Shown in pieces: positions 1-7,185 of a DNA stretch of 12,566 nt. A model generated the notes under the pieces. It was not told where the DNA came from, searched no databases, and saw only the letters and a program-made list of their open reading frames with translations. The first letter of the stretch is position 1. Each line of letters opens with the position of its first letter. Source of the DNA: an uncultured Chitinophagaceae bacterium (GTDB taxonomy: Bacteria > Bacteroidota > Bacteroidia > Chitinophagales > Chitinophagaceae). The translations under genes and the position numbers were made by a program. Location of the stretch: positions 1-12,566 of the forward strand of contig CAMPGT010000108.1 in the NCBI GenBank assembly GCA_946885665.1, read 5' to 3'.

Positions 1-1
1 C

Positions 2-205
2 CAGCCGCTGCCTGAAATATTTTCTTCCCTGGCTTTGATGTACAACGCAAAGATCCATTACGAGAAAAAGGATATGGAGAAGCTGTATTTTATCGGCAGG
101 TTTAATAAATCCGATTCCCTGGAAACTATTTTGCGGCAAATCGCCACTATCAATAATCTTACCGTTACACAAGAAGGCAACACGTTTACCATAAAGGTAC
201 CATAA
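2..205 (+). CDS. FecR-type anti-sigma factor, C-terminal fragment (DUF4974 domain)
   Basis: Only the last 67 codons lie in the window; the frame is open from the left edge and stops with TAA at 203-205. The fragment begins QPLPEIFSSLALMYNAK and ends TVTQEGNTFTIKVP. It shows the C-terminal FecR (DUF4974) pattern: a first half with a helix and 'I.YE' strand, a central 'F.G.F...DSLETILRQIA' segment, and a closing strand 'T....GNTFTI'. FecR proteins are single-pass inner-membrane regulators that hold an ECF sigma factor and receive a signal from the N-terminal STN domain of a TonB-dependent transporter. The position just ahead of susC fits this regulatory role. The N-terminal cytoplasmic part and the expected sigma gene lie upstream and cannot be seen. 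Confidence 0.8.
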   Translation, partial: QPLPEIFSSLALMYNAKIHYEKKDMEKLYFIGRFNKSDSLETILRQIATINNLTVTQEGNTFTIKVP

Positions 206-413
206 CACGATCCGTACCCACTTATAGGTTCAATCTCTCTTTCACGCTAAACGATTGTTTGTATGACGCTAATGCTTTACCGTTGCTGCCTTGACATGAA
301 TTCCGGATAATTCCGTTTTTACATCTCGACTATCATGGTCCCGGATGCCCGCTGCTGCAAAGCTGCGCATTCCGAGGACAGGCATTTTTCTACTTATAAA
401 AATTGCTTGTTAT
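206..413. other. Gap between fecR and susC, presumed promoter region
   Basis: This stretch of about 208 bp holds no convincing gene. It separates the FecR end from the start chosen for SusC and is the most likely site of the operon promoter. I found no exact Bacteroidota -7 element (TAnnTTTG) on the plus strand. A TTGACA at 291-296 resembles an E. coli -35 box, but that signal is not the rule in this phylum. If an ECF sigma factor drives the operon, its motif would not be recognisable by eye. Confidence 0.4.
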
Positions 414-3400
414 ATGCGGTTTCTTTTTGTAAAACCGAGGGCATTGTTGTTTGCTCTCACAATACCCCTTTGCCTTTTTCTTCCCAGTCAACTGACGGCG
501 CAATCATCTGCGAGCCTTGTGAAAGGCCTTGTCCAAAGCAGTACGGGAGTTCCCCTGCAGGGCGTCTCTGTTGTGATAAAAAACAGCCAGACTAATTTTG
601 CGGCAGGCACCGATACGGACAGCGCCGGCGTTTTTCTTTTTACCAATGTTCCTCCCGGAGGACCATACAGTTTTAGTTTTTCAAGTGTTGGTTACCAGGA
701 TCAGACATTATCGGGTTATGACATTAAGCAGGGCATTACCTTGTCTATCGTTGTCAACCTGGTGGAAACGTCATCAACACTTGATCAGGTCGTGGTCATT
801 GGATACGGAACGTCGAAAAAGAAGAACGTCACCGGATCGGTTGTTTCTGTGAGCCAGGAGGAGATCGCGCAACGTTCACCCACGAATGCCTTCGAGGCTA
901 TCCAGGGACAGATGTCAGGTGTACAGATCACGACGTCCTCGGGAGCGCCAGGCGATAATTCATCGCTGAGGATACGCGGTGTTTCGACATTTGATGCCGG
1001 CGCCACGCCGCTGTATATCGTTGACGGGCAGCCGTTGGATAATATCGATAACATCAATCCGAACGATATCAGTTCTATTGAGGTGTTGAAAGATGGCTCG
1101 TCGGCAGCGATTTACGGATCGAAATCTGCTAACGGCGTGGTGATCGTTACCACAAAAAGCGGGAAGAAAGGGGAGTCGAAGATTAACCTGAACTACCTGA
1201 GAAGTTACACTACGGCAAGGATCATGCCGGTGGCCACGACGAACGGCAGACTTCGCTACGAAAAGTTTCACAACATCATTGGTGACCGTGCCGACGTCGA
1301 CACATTAAACCAGCAGTTCTATAATAACAATAATTTTCAGGAACTGATGTACCGTACTGCGGTGAAAGACCAGGTGAACATTGGCGTTATTGCAGGTTCT
1401 GAGAAAACAAAGATATACTGGAACACAGGTTTTTTGAACCAGGAGGGTGTCATCCGAACCACCAAATTCATGCGATTGAATTCGCGGTTAAATGTCGACC
1501 ACCGCTTCAATAAAGTGATTACTATCGGCACCCGCACAAATCTTTCCTACGATCAGCAAACGAATATCGATCCGGGCTTTGAAACCGATTTGATCGGCGT
1601 ATTGCTTACGAAAGCGCCGTTCAGCACGCTCTATGATGTTGACAGCTCGTATTTGTACAACGTTGACAGCTACCGCGGCCGGCAGAACCCTTTGTTTGAA
1701 TATTCCTCCATGGATGTAAAGAGAAGAAACCTGAGAGTAAACGTTTTTAACTACGTTGAAGCAAAGTTGGCCAGGGGATTAACGTACCGTGCCAATTTTG
1801 GATTAAACTTTCGCTACACGCGGAACACGGAATTCTTTCCTTCGTACGTCCGCAGCTCGGATGAGCGTGTCCAGTCCAACTTTTATTCGCAACTGGCATG
1901 GGACTGGCTCCATGAGAGCTTCTTTAATTTCGACAGAAGCTTTGGCCTTCATGAGATCAGCGCAGTGGCAGGTTTCAGCGCTCAGAAATGGGCGGCGCCA
2001 GAAGAAAACATCGGTGGCCTGCTGGCCAGCAACCTGATTCCTACGTTAAATAATGCCACCGAAATTCTCATCACCAACACTAATACGCTTGACCAGGACA
2101 ATCATTCTCTGGCTTCCGTTTTCGGCAGGGTAAGTTACAATTACGATAACAAGTATTTATTAGCCGCCACCATTCGAAGAGACGGTTCTTCACGGTTCGG
2201 ACCGGAAAATAAATGGGGCAATTTCCCGTCGGTATCTGCCGGCTGGCGATTTAGCCAGGAGCGGTTCATGGAGAATGTAAAATTTATCAACGATGCGAAA
2301 ATACGCGCGGGTTTTGCCATCACGGGAAATGAGCGAATCGGTAACCGTGACTACGACGCACAGCTCACGACGGGTAATTTTTACACCGGCATCAATGGCG
2401 TAGGGTTATCTTCCAGGCTGGCCAATCCTTCCATTCAGTGGGAAGAGACGCGTCAAACCAATATCGGGTTGGATCTGAGCCTGCTGAACAGACGCGTGAA
2501 CATCACCGTGGACTATTACACTAAAAAGACTGTAGAACTGTTGGCGAACCAGCCGCTGCCCGCTGAAACAGGATTGACTGATGTTCGCGTCAATCTCGGC
2601 GATGTACAAAACAGGGGCTTCGAATTTTCCATCCAGGCCACACCCTATCAATCCGCCAACTTTGCATGGCGCACGAATTTCAATTTTTCGACCAACTCCA
2701 ATAAAGTTCTTCGGCTGGCTGCGGGCGTTCCAATCGTGAGCAGCAGCTACATTACGCGAGAAGGCAGCCCCCTCGGCAGCTTTTACGGCTATACCATGCT
2801 CGGCATTTTCCCTTATGACGAATCAAACGCCTTTTCACCAAACGGACAGCCCTTAACTGCCAACTTTGACGCATCAGGAAACTTCACCGGCTACACGCAG
2901 GGTGGTAAAGCCTATTCGGGCGACGTCAAAAAGATTTCCGTTGCCGGCGCCGTGGCGAAAGGCGGCGATTTTTACTGGCAGGATAATAACGGTGATTTTC
3001 GCATCGACGAGCAGGACCGGACAATACTCGGCAATCCCTACCCGAAATATTTCGGCGGCTTCAGAAATGAGTTCACCTATAAACATTTTTCATTTTCGTT
3101 TTTGTTCGATTACCAGTTCGACGTACAGGTTTACAATTCATTCATGCAGAACCTTTCTCAACTGAAGGATAATGCACCTACACCTCCACCGTATGTACTG
3201 GAGAATTTTTGGGAGGGTCCTGGTGATGAAACAGCGATTTTTCCAGGTGGAACACGCCGGGTACAAAACCAGCTTGGCGGCAGCGCTCCCACATCGTATT
3301 GGGTCGAAGATGCCGACTTTATCAAATTAAGAAATGTCAAACTCAGTTTCAACCTGCCCACATCGTTCGTCGAAAGGTTTAAAATTTCAGATATGGCGGT

Positions 3401-3554
3401 GTATGCTTCAGTCAACAATGCGCTGGTCTGGACCAATTACAGAGGTTTTGATCCGGAAGTGAACGTCGCCGGAAGTCCGCTGTCGGCAGGACAGGATAAT
3501 GCCCGGTATCCCCGCGGGCGCGAATACATCCTGGGCCTGAATGTTAATTTTTAA
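414..3554 (+). CDS. SusC/RagA family TonB-linked outer-membrane transporter
   Basis: This is the TonB-dependent outer-membrane channel of a SusC/SusD nutrient uptake pair, 1046 residues long and normal for the family. Start choice: ATG at 414 gives a clean signal peptide (MRFLFVKPRALLFALTIPL, likely cut after TAQ near residue 30). An in-frame ATG at 345 would add 23 residues that spoil it. Domains in order: carboxypeptidase-like regulatory domain, residues about 34-118; the TonB-box and plug start LDQVVVIGYGTSKKK (123-137) followed by NVTGSV; the SusC signature YIVDGQPLDN...IEVLKDGSSAAIYGSKSANG; then a 22-strand-type barrel ending in the terminal Phe of GLNVNF. It has no N-terminal STN signalling domain although a fecR gene lies upstream. 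It is followed 10 nt later by susD. The transported substrate cannot be read from the sequence. Confidence 0.95.
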   Translation: MRFLFVKPRALLFALTIPLCLFLPSQLTAQSSASLVKGLVQSSTGVPLQGVSVVIKNSQTNFAAGTDTDSAGVFLFTNVPPGGPYSFSFSSVGYQDQTLSGYDIKQGITLSIVVNLVETSSTLDQVVVIGYGTSKKKNVTGSVVSVSQEEIAQRSPTNAFEAIQGQMSGVQITTSSGAPGDNSSLRIRGVSTFDAGATPLYIVDGQPLDNIDNINPNDISSIEVLKDGSSAAIYGSKSANGVVIVTTKSGKKGESKINLNYLRSYTTARIMPVATTNGRLRYEKFHNIIGDRADVDTLNQQFYNNNNFQELMYRTAVKDQVNIGVIAGSEKTKIYWNTGFLNQEGVIRTTKFMRLNSRLNVDHRFNKVITIGTRTNLSYDQQTNIDPGFETDLIGVLLTKAPFSTLYDVDSSYLYNVDSYRGRQNPLFEYSSMDVKRRNLRVNVFNYVEAKLARGLTYRANFGLNFRYTRNTEFFPSYVRSSDERVQSNFYSQLAWDWLHESFFNFDRSFGLHEISAVAGFSAQKWAAPEENIGGLLASNLIPTLNNATEILITNTNTLDQDNHSLASVFGRVSYNYDNKYLLAATIRRDGSSRFGPENKWGNFPSVSAGWRFSQERFMENVKFINDAKIRAGFAITGNERIGNRDYDAQLTTGNFYTGINGVGLSSRLANPSIQWEETRQTNIGLDLSLLNRRVNITVDYYTKKTVELLANQPLPAETGLTDVRVNLGDVQNRGFEFSIQATPYQSANFAWRTNFNFSTNSNKVLRLAAGVPIVSSSYITREGSPLGSFYGYTMLGIFPYDESNAFSPNGQPLTANFDASGNFTGYTQGGKAYSGDVKKISVAGAVAKGGDFYWQDNNGDFRIDEQDRTILGNPYPKYFGGFRNEFTYKHFSFSFLFDYQFDVQVYNSFMQNLSQLKDNAPTPPPYVLENFWEGPGDETAIFPGGTRRVQNQLGGSAPTSYWVEDADFIKLRNVKLSFNLPTSFVERFKISDMAVYASVNNALVWTNYRGFDPEVNVAGSPLSAGQDNARYPRGREYILGLNVNF

Positions 3555-3564
3555 AAAAATCACG

Positions 3565-4974
3565 ATGAGACATTCTTTCAAATACTTGCTTTTTATCGCA
3601 CCCATTGTTTACTTCACGTCGTGCAAAAAGTTTTTGGACACGCCGCAGCAAAGCCAATTGTCGCTGTCCAACTTCTGGCAAACTGCCAATGACGCGGAAT
3701 TGGGTGTAGCTGCCATTTACAGTGCGGCCCAAGTGGCCTTTGAGATCAACTACTGGCGATGGGGAGAACTCAGGGCGGACAACTTCATCAACAATGACCG
3801 GCCGAACGCCAACAATTCCCAGATTGTTACCAACCAGCTAACGAGTGCCACTGCCGGTGCAGACTGGAGTGAACTATATAAAGCTGTACTCACCGCTAAC
3901 GTCGCGATTAAAAAAATTCCTGACATTCCGGATTTCGCCTCGAAGAACAATCTGCTGGCAGAGGCGTATGCTTTAAGGGCAATGTGTTACTTCTATGCCG
4001 TGAGAGTGTGGGGTGAAGTTCCTAAGATCACAGAACCGGTGGAAGGCCTGGACCAGGATTTAAATTTTACGCGTTCGCCCGTGGAAGAAATTTATGACGA
4101 GATCATCCTGCCGGATGTTCAAAAAGCGGAGCAACTGATCACTGTAGAAAAAAGCATCAACAGGATTTCGCTGGGAGCCATCCTGGCACTAAAGGCAGAT
4201 ATATACATGTGGCCGGGTAAACATCGCGATTACACTGTTGCCAGCAACGCCATTACGCAAATAGAAGGTCTTGGGTATGCTTTGGAAGACAACCAGGCCG
4301 CGTGGATCAACATTTTCAAGGGACCTGAAAACAGTAAGGAAATTGTGTTTGCGTTGGGCTGGAATTTCAATGAAGATGGCGGTAATAGCGGCGTGGGCCA
4401 GTTTTCCACTGCTACCACCGAATTTGTTTGTTCCGAAGACCTTGAACAAAAATGGAATGGTAAAATACCGGGCGATTTCAGAATTCTTGCAACAGGCGCT
4501 TTTGACGTCGAAATCGTGCCGGGCGTTGAGTTTCCCTATTTAAGGATCCTTACAAAGTATTCTCCGCGGTTCTCTACGCGCGATGAACAAAGCAGTTGGT
4601 CCAATACCAACGACAGGGATATCCTGTTTTATCGGCTTTCCGGTTTGTTGTTACTGAAAGCAGAGGCCGAAAACTACCTGGATCACCCGGACGTCGCCCT
4701 GTCGCTCATCAACCGGATACGCACCGCCAGGGGATTGCCTTTGGTCGATACGACGCTCACCGATAAAACGCTGATACGGGACATGATCCTTGACGACCGC
4801 CAGTTTGAATTGATGGGCGAAGGTCACAGATACTGGGACCTCGTGAGAAACAACGTGGTACTTGACGTAATGGAGCCCATTAACGGCATGAACAATCCAC
4901 AAAGAATATTCTGGCCGGTGTCGCAAAATGTGCTGAACCGGAACGCCGGAATCATTCAAAATGAAAGTTATTAA
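3565..4974 (+). CDS. SusD/RagB family substrate-binding outer-membrane lipoprotein
   Basis: This is the surface lipoprotein partner of SusC; it caps the transporter and binds the substrate before import. It has 469 residues, within the normal range. Start choice: ATG at 3565 gives a short lipoprotein signal (MRHSFKYLLFIAPIVYFTSC) with the lipid-bearing Cys20, and sits behind an A-rich leader. The ATG at 3541 overlaps the end of susC and would place extra residues before the signal. After Cys20 come KKFLDTPQQS, typical of SusD N-termini, the helical TPR-like region containing LLAEAYALRAMCYFYAVRVWG, and the RagB/SusD C-terminal block with LDDRQFELMGEGHRYWDLVR. The end, FWPVSQNVLNRNAGIIQNESY shortened here to its Trp-Pro and QN elements, is also characteristic. 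The ligand is unknown; the neighbouring sulfatase suggests something sulfated. Confidence 0.95.
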   Translation: MRHSFKYLLFIAPIVYFTSCKKFLDTPQQSQLSLSNFWQTANDAELGVAAIYSAAQVAFEINYWRWGELRADNFINNDRPNANNSQIVTNQLTSATAGADWSELYKAVLTANVAIKKIPDIPDFASKNNLLAEAYALRAMCYFYAVRVWGEVPKITEPVEGLDQDLNFTRSPVEEIYDEIILPDVQKAEQLITVEKSINRISLGAILALKADIYMWPGKHRDYTVASNAITQIEGLGYALEDNQAAWINIFKGPENSKEIVFALGWNFNEDGGNSGVGQFSTATTEFVCSEDLEQKWNGKIPGDFRILATGAFDVEIVPGVEFPYLRILTKYSPRFSTRDEQSSWSNTNDRDILFYRLSGLLLLKAEAENYLDHPDVALSLINRIRTARGLPLVDTTLTDKTLIRDMILDDRQFELMGEGHRYWDLVRNNVVLDVMEPINGMNNPQRIFWPVSQNVLNRNAGIIQNESY

Positions 4975-4998
4975 TGCTTGATCCTAAAACATACAACC

Positions 4999-5604
4999 AT
5001 GAGATGGTGTTATAAAGCCGGCGTGATTGCTTTGATGATCATGTCGCTGCAGGCCTGTAAGAAAATGCAATTGCAGAAGTCATTCGATTTCGATGAGAAT
5101 GATCATCCTCCGGTTCATCAACCTTTCGATGTCACGATTTGGGAGTTTGTCAGCACGCACGAAGAATTTACAATGCTCTCGGAGGCTATCCAAAAAGCCG
5201 GACTGGAGGATGTGTACAGCGGTGGGGAAAACGATAAAACCGTTCTGCTGCTGAGAAATGAAGCGCTGTCGGCCTTCCTTGCTGACTATGGGTATGCGAC
5301 GATCAGTGACGTGCCGGTTGATGTATTGCAGAGGCTGCTCCAGTATCATGTGATCACTACGCGGTTTACGCAAATAGATCTGCCGGTGCAGGAGTTTGTG
5401 ACGATGCAAACGCTTATTGACGGCGATGATGGACGGATCAATATTTGGAAATGGCGGGAGTATTGGGAGATTCGCGTGAATACAGGTGGTCCCGACCAAC
5501 CGGGTACCACAAAGGCTGCCAATGTGTACCTGCACAATTATGAATTTACTAACGGTGTGGGACACCAGATGAAAAAATATGTTCAGTGGATTCCTTTCGA
5601 ATAG
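4999..5604 (+). CDS. Fasciclin (FAS1) domain lipoprotein
   Basis: A 201-residue protein with a lipoprotein signal ending in the lipobox LQAC (Cys20), so probably anchored in the outer membrane. Start choice: ATG at 4999 puts a charged residue and hydrophobic stretch directly before the lipobox; the ATG at 4978 would add seven residues. Residues from about 43 to the end look like one FAS1 domain: the first helix block FTMLSEAIQKAGLEDVYSG (57-75), a strand resembling the usual 'TVFAP' region (TVLLLRNEALSAFL), then DVLQRLLQYHVI, the typical H2 region with the YH pair. FAS1 domains mediate adhesion or ligand contact and have no known catalysis. Genes for FAS1 lipoproteins often sit directly behind SusC/SusD in Bacteroidota, where they may be accessory binding components. 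The gap to susD is 24 nt and to the sulfatase 32 nt. The specific role is unknown. Confidence 0.8.
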   Translation: MRWCYKAGVIALMIMSLQACKKMQLQKSFDFDENDHPPVHQPFDVTIWEFVSTHEEFTMLSEAIQKAGLEDVYSGGENDKTVLLLRNEALSAFLADYGYATISDVPVDVLQRLLQYHVITTRFTQIDLPVQEFVTMQTLIDGDDGRINIWKWREYWEIRVNTGGPDQPGTTKAANVYLHNYEFTNGVGHQMKKYVQWIPFE

Positions 5605-5636
5605 CCGCGAACCTGTCGTATTACAACCATAACTGT

Positions 5637-7127
5637 ATGAAACATTTCTTTTTTTTTATCGCTGTCCTTTTTACGCTCTGCGGGTGCTCCGACCGCACAC
5701 CAAAAACCGATGAGCGTCCGAATTTTATTGTGATCAACGTTGATGAACTGCGTTGGGATGCGCTGCGTGTAACCGGTCATCCCTTTGTGCAGACACCGAA
5801 CATCGACAGGCTGGCAAAGGAAGGAATGCTGATGAAGAACTCATTTGTTACAACGCCACTGTGCGGTCCAAGCCGGTGCAGCACACTCTCCGGTCAATAT
5901 GTACATACGCATGGCCTGTACAAGAACACGGTAGACAGCGGCCTTACGCAAAGACTAATTACTTACCCTTTGCTCATGCAGAATGCCGGTTACAAAACTG
6001 CCTTTATCGGCAAATGGACAACCGGCCGCAATGCCGACCGCACGCCTCACCCCGGGTTTGACCGCTGGTTTTGCACAGGCGCCAACCGCGACTATAAAAT
6101 GAATCCTACCGTCAATGTCGACGGCGTGCCGACACCGTTCCAGGGTCATGCCACCGATATCGAAAGTGATGAGGCCATACGTTTTATCCGCGAAAACAAA
6201 GACAAGCCTTTCAGCATCGATCTGTGGCACCGGTCAGTGCACACCAGTTACGGCACTGAGAATCTTATTGCATCGGAACGCAACCGTAATTTGTATAAAG
6301 ATGTTCCCGTGCCGCGCGCCGTCAGTGCACAGGCGTACACCGGCTCCAGTGCTGAAAATCGTTCAGCTTTGGCGCCGCCGCCATCCGATGTGCCGCCAGC
6401 TTTGCAAAACGTGCACATGAAACCACCCACCGATGAAGACATCCGGAATATTTCGCGTATGCTGACCGATATCGATGAGGGTATAGGCAAACTGCTGAAG
6501 GTCCTTGAAGAAGAAAACATCCTCGACAAAACGGTGATCATCTTTACCGGCGACAACGGATTCTTCTTCGGCGAACACGGCCTGACCGAGAAAAGACTTG
6601 CCTACGAAGAGGCCATCCGGGTACCGTTTATCGTCCGGTATCCTCCGCTGGTCCACGCAGGTTCTGTTACAACCTTTCCCGTTTTAAACATCGATATCGC
6701 GCCGACTATCCTGGCCATGGCCGGACTGCCGCAGCAGCGCCAGATGGACGGAGCGTCGCTGGTTCCAGTGTTCAAAGGTGGTCAGTTACCAAACGATGCA
6801 CGCACAGCATTGCTATTCGAATTCTGGCCTGAAGCGGTGCATCCGAAAAACGGGATCAAAGCATGGAAGGCGCTGCGCACCAACGACTGGAAATACGTTC
6901 ACTGGACGGAAATGGAGGGTGCGGATGAGCTCTACGATCTTAAAAACGATCCTTACGAAATGCACAACCTGGCTAATGATGCCAGGCATGAGAAAGTGTT
7001 GACTAAAATGAAAGCGCAACTCGTTCAGAAGATGAAAGATACAGGAGATCCCGGCACCATGCTTCACGTTTTGCAATCGTATGCACGTGCCAACGAAGCA
7101 GGGAACAAAGCGCCGAAAAAAAAATAA
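5637..7127 (+). CDS. Type I (formylglycine) sulfatase, lipoprotein
   Basis: Hydrolyses a sulfate ester, releasing sulfate. It has 496 residues, typical for family S1. Start choice: ATG at 5637 gives MKHFFFFIAVLFTLCGC, a lipoprotein signal with Cys17; the ATG at 5586 overlaps the previous gene. The maturation motif is C76-G-P-S-R80 followed by CSTLSG, the Cys type that needs oxidation to formylglycine. Other active-site features: INVDELRWD (metal Asp36 region), GKW (Lys126), a His in WHRSVHTSY, TGDNG (metal Asp/Asn) and the Lys of LTEKR, and the C-terminal WKYVHW...ELYDLKNDPYE block. PHPGFDRW after the Lys resembles sulfatases acting on amino-sugar 6-sulfates, but the substrate is inference. 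Odd: the usual GKWH is GKWT, so the active-site His expected two residues after Lys126 is Thr128. The FGE needed for activation is encoded three genes downstream. Confidence 0.92.
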   Translation: MKHFFFFIAVLFTLCGCSDRTPKTDERPNFIVINVDELRWDALRVTGHPFVQTPNIDRLAKEGMLMKNSFVTTPLCGPSRCSTLSGQYVHTHGLYKNTVDSGLTQRLITYPLLMQNAGYKTAFIGKWTTGRNADRTPHPGFDRWFCTGANRDYKMNPTVNVDGVPTPFQGHATDIESDEAIRFIRENKDKPFSIDLWHRSVHTSYGTENLIASERNRNLYKDVPVPRAVSAQAYTGSSAENRSALAPPPSDVPPALQNVHMKPPTDEDIRNISRMLTDIDEGIGKLLKVLEEENILDKTVIIFTGDNGFFFGEHGLTEKRLAYEEAIRVPFIVRYPPLVHAGSVTTFPVLNIDIAPTILAMAGLPQQRQMDGASLVPVFKGGQLPNDARTALLFEFWPEAVHPKNGIKAWKALRTNDWKYVHWTEMEGADELYDLKNDPYEMHNLANDARHEKVLTKMKAQLVQKMKDTGDPGTMLHVLQSYARANEAGNKAPKKK

Positions 7128-7140
7128 AGAATTGATTGTC

Positions 7141-7160
7141 GCTGCCGCATTGCGTGCAGC
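7141..7160. other. Potential mRNA stem-loop between sulfatase and enolase-superfamily genes
   Basis: GCTGC (7141-7145) can pair with GCAGC (7156-7160). The inner CGC (7146-7148) can pair with GCG (7152-7154) across an ATT loop, leaving T7155 bulged. That makes an eight-pair GC-rich stem in a 58-nt intergenic stretch, just behind an A9 run at the end of the sulfatase gene. No T-run follows on the plus strand, so it is not an intrinsic terminator. It would crowd a ribosome at the candidate ATG of 7165, one reason for preferring the ATG at 7186. A role in mRNA processing or differential expression inside the operon is possible but unproven. Confidence 0.35.
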
Positions 7161-7185
7161 ATGTATGGACAATAAAAAACGACTT

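Noticed and set aside
291..330. TTGACA box and GAATTCCGG/ATAATTCCG near-symmetry as promoter or operator
   Set aside because: The housekeeping sigma factor of Bacteroidota does not use TTGACA boxes, and the symmetry is short and imperfect.
345..413. Longer SusC start at ATG 345
   Set aside because: The extra 23 residues would sit ahead of a complete signal peptide that starts at 414; no other support for the longer form.
5080..5565. Open frame of 161 codons on the minus strand
   Set aside because: It is antisense to the FAS1 lipoprotein gene and shows no domain or start signal.
7081..7185. Longer start of the enolase-superfamily gene at ATG 7081
   Set aside because: It overlaps the end of the sulfatase gene by 47 nt and adds a basic segment before the Tat signal.
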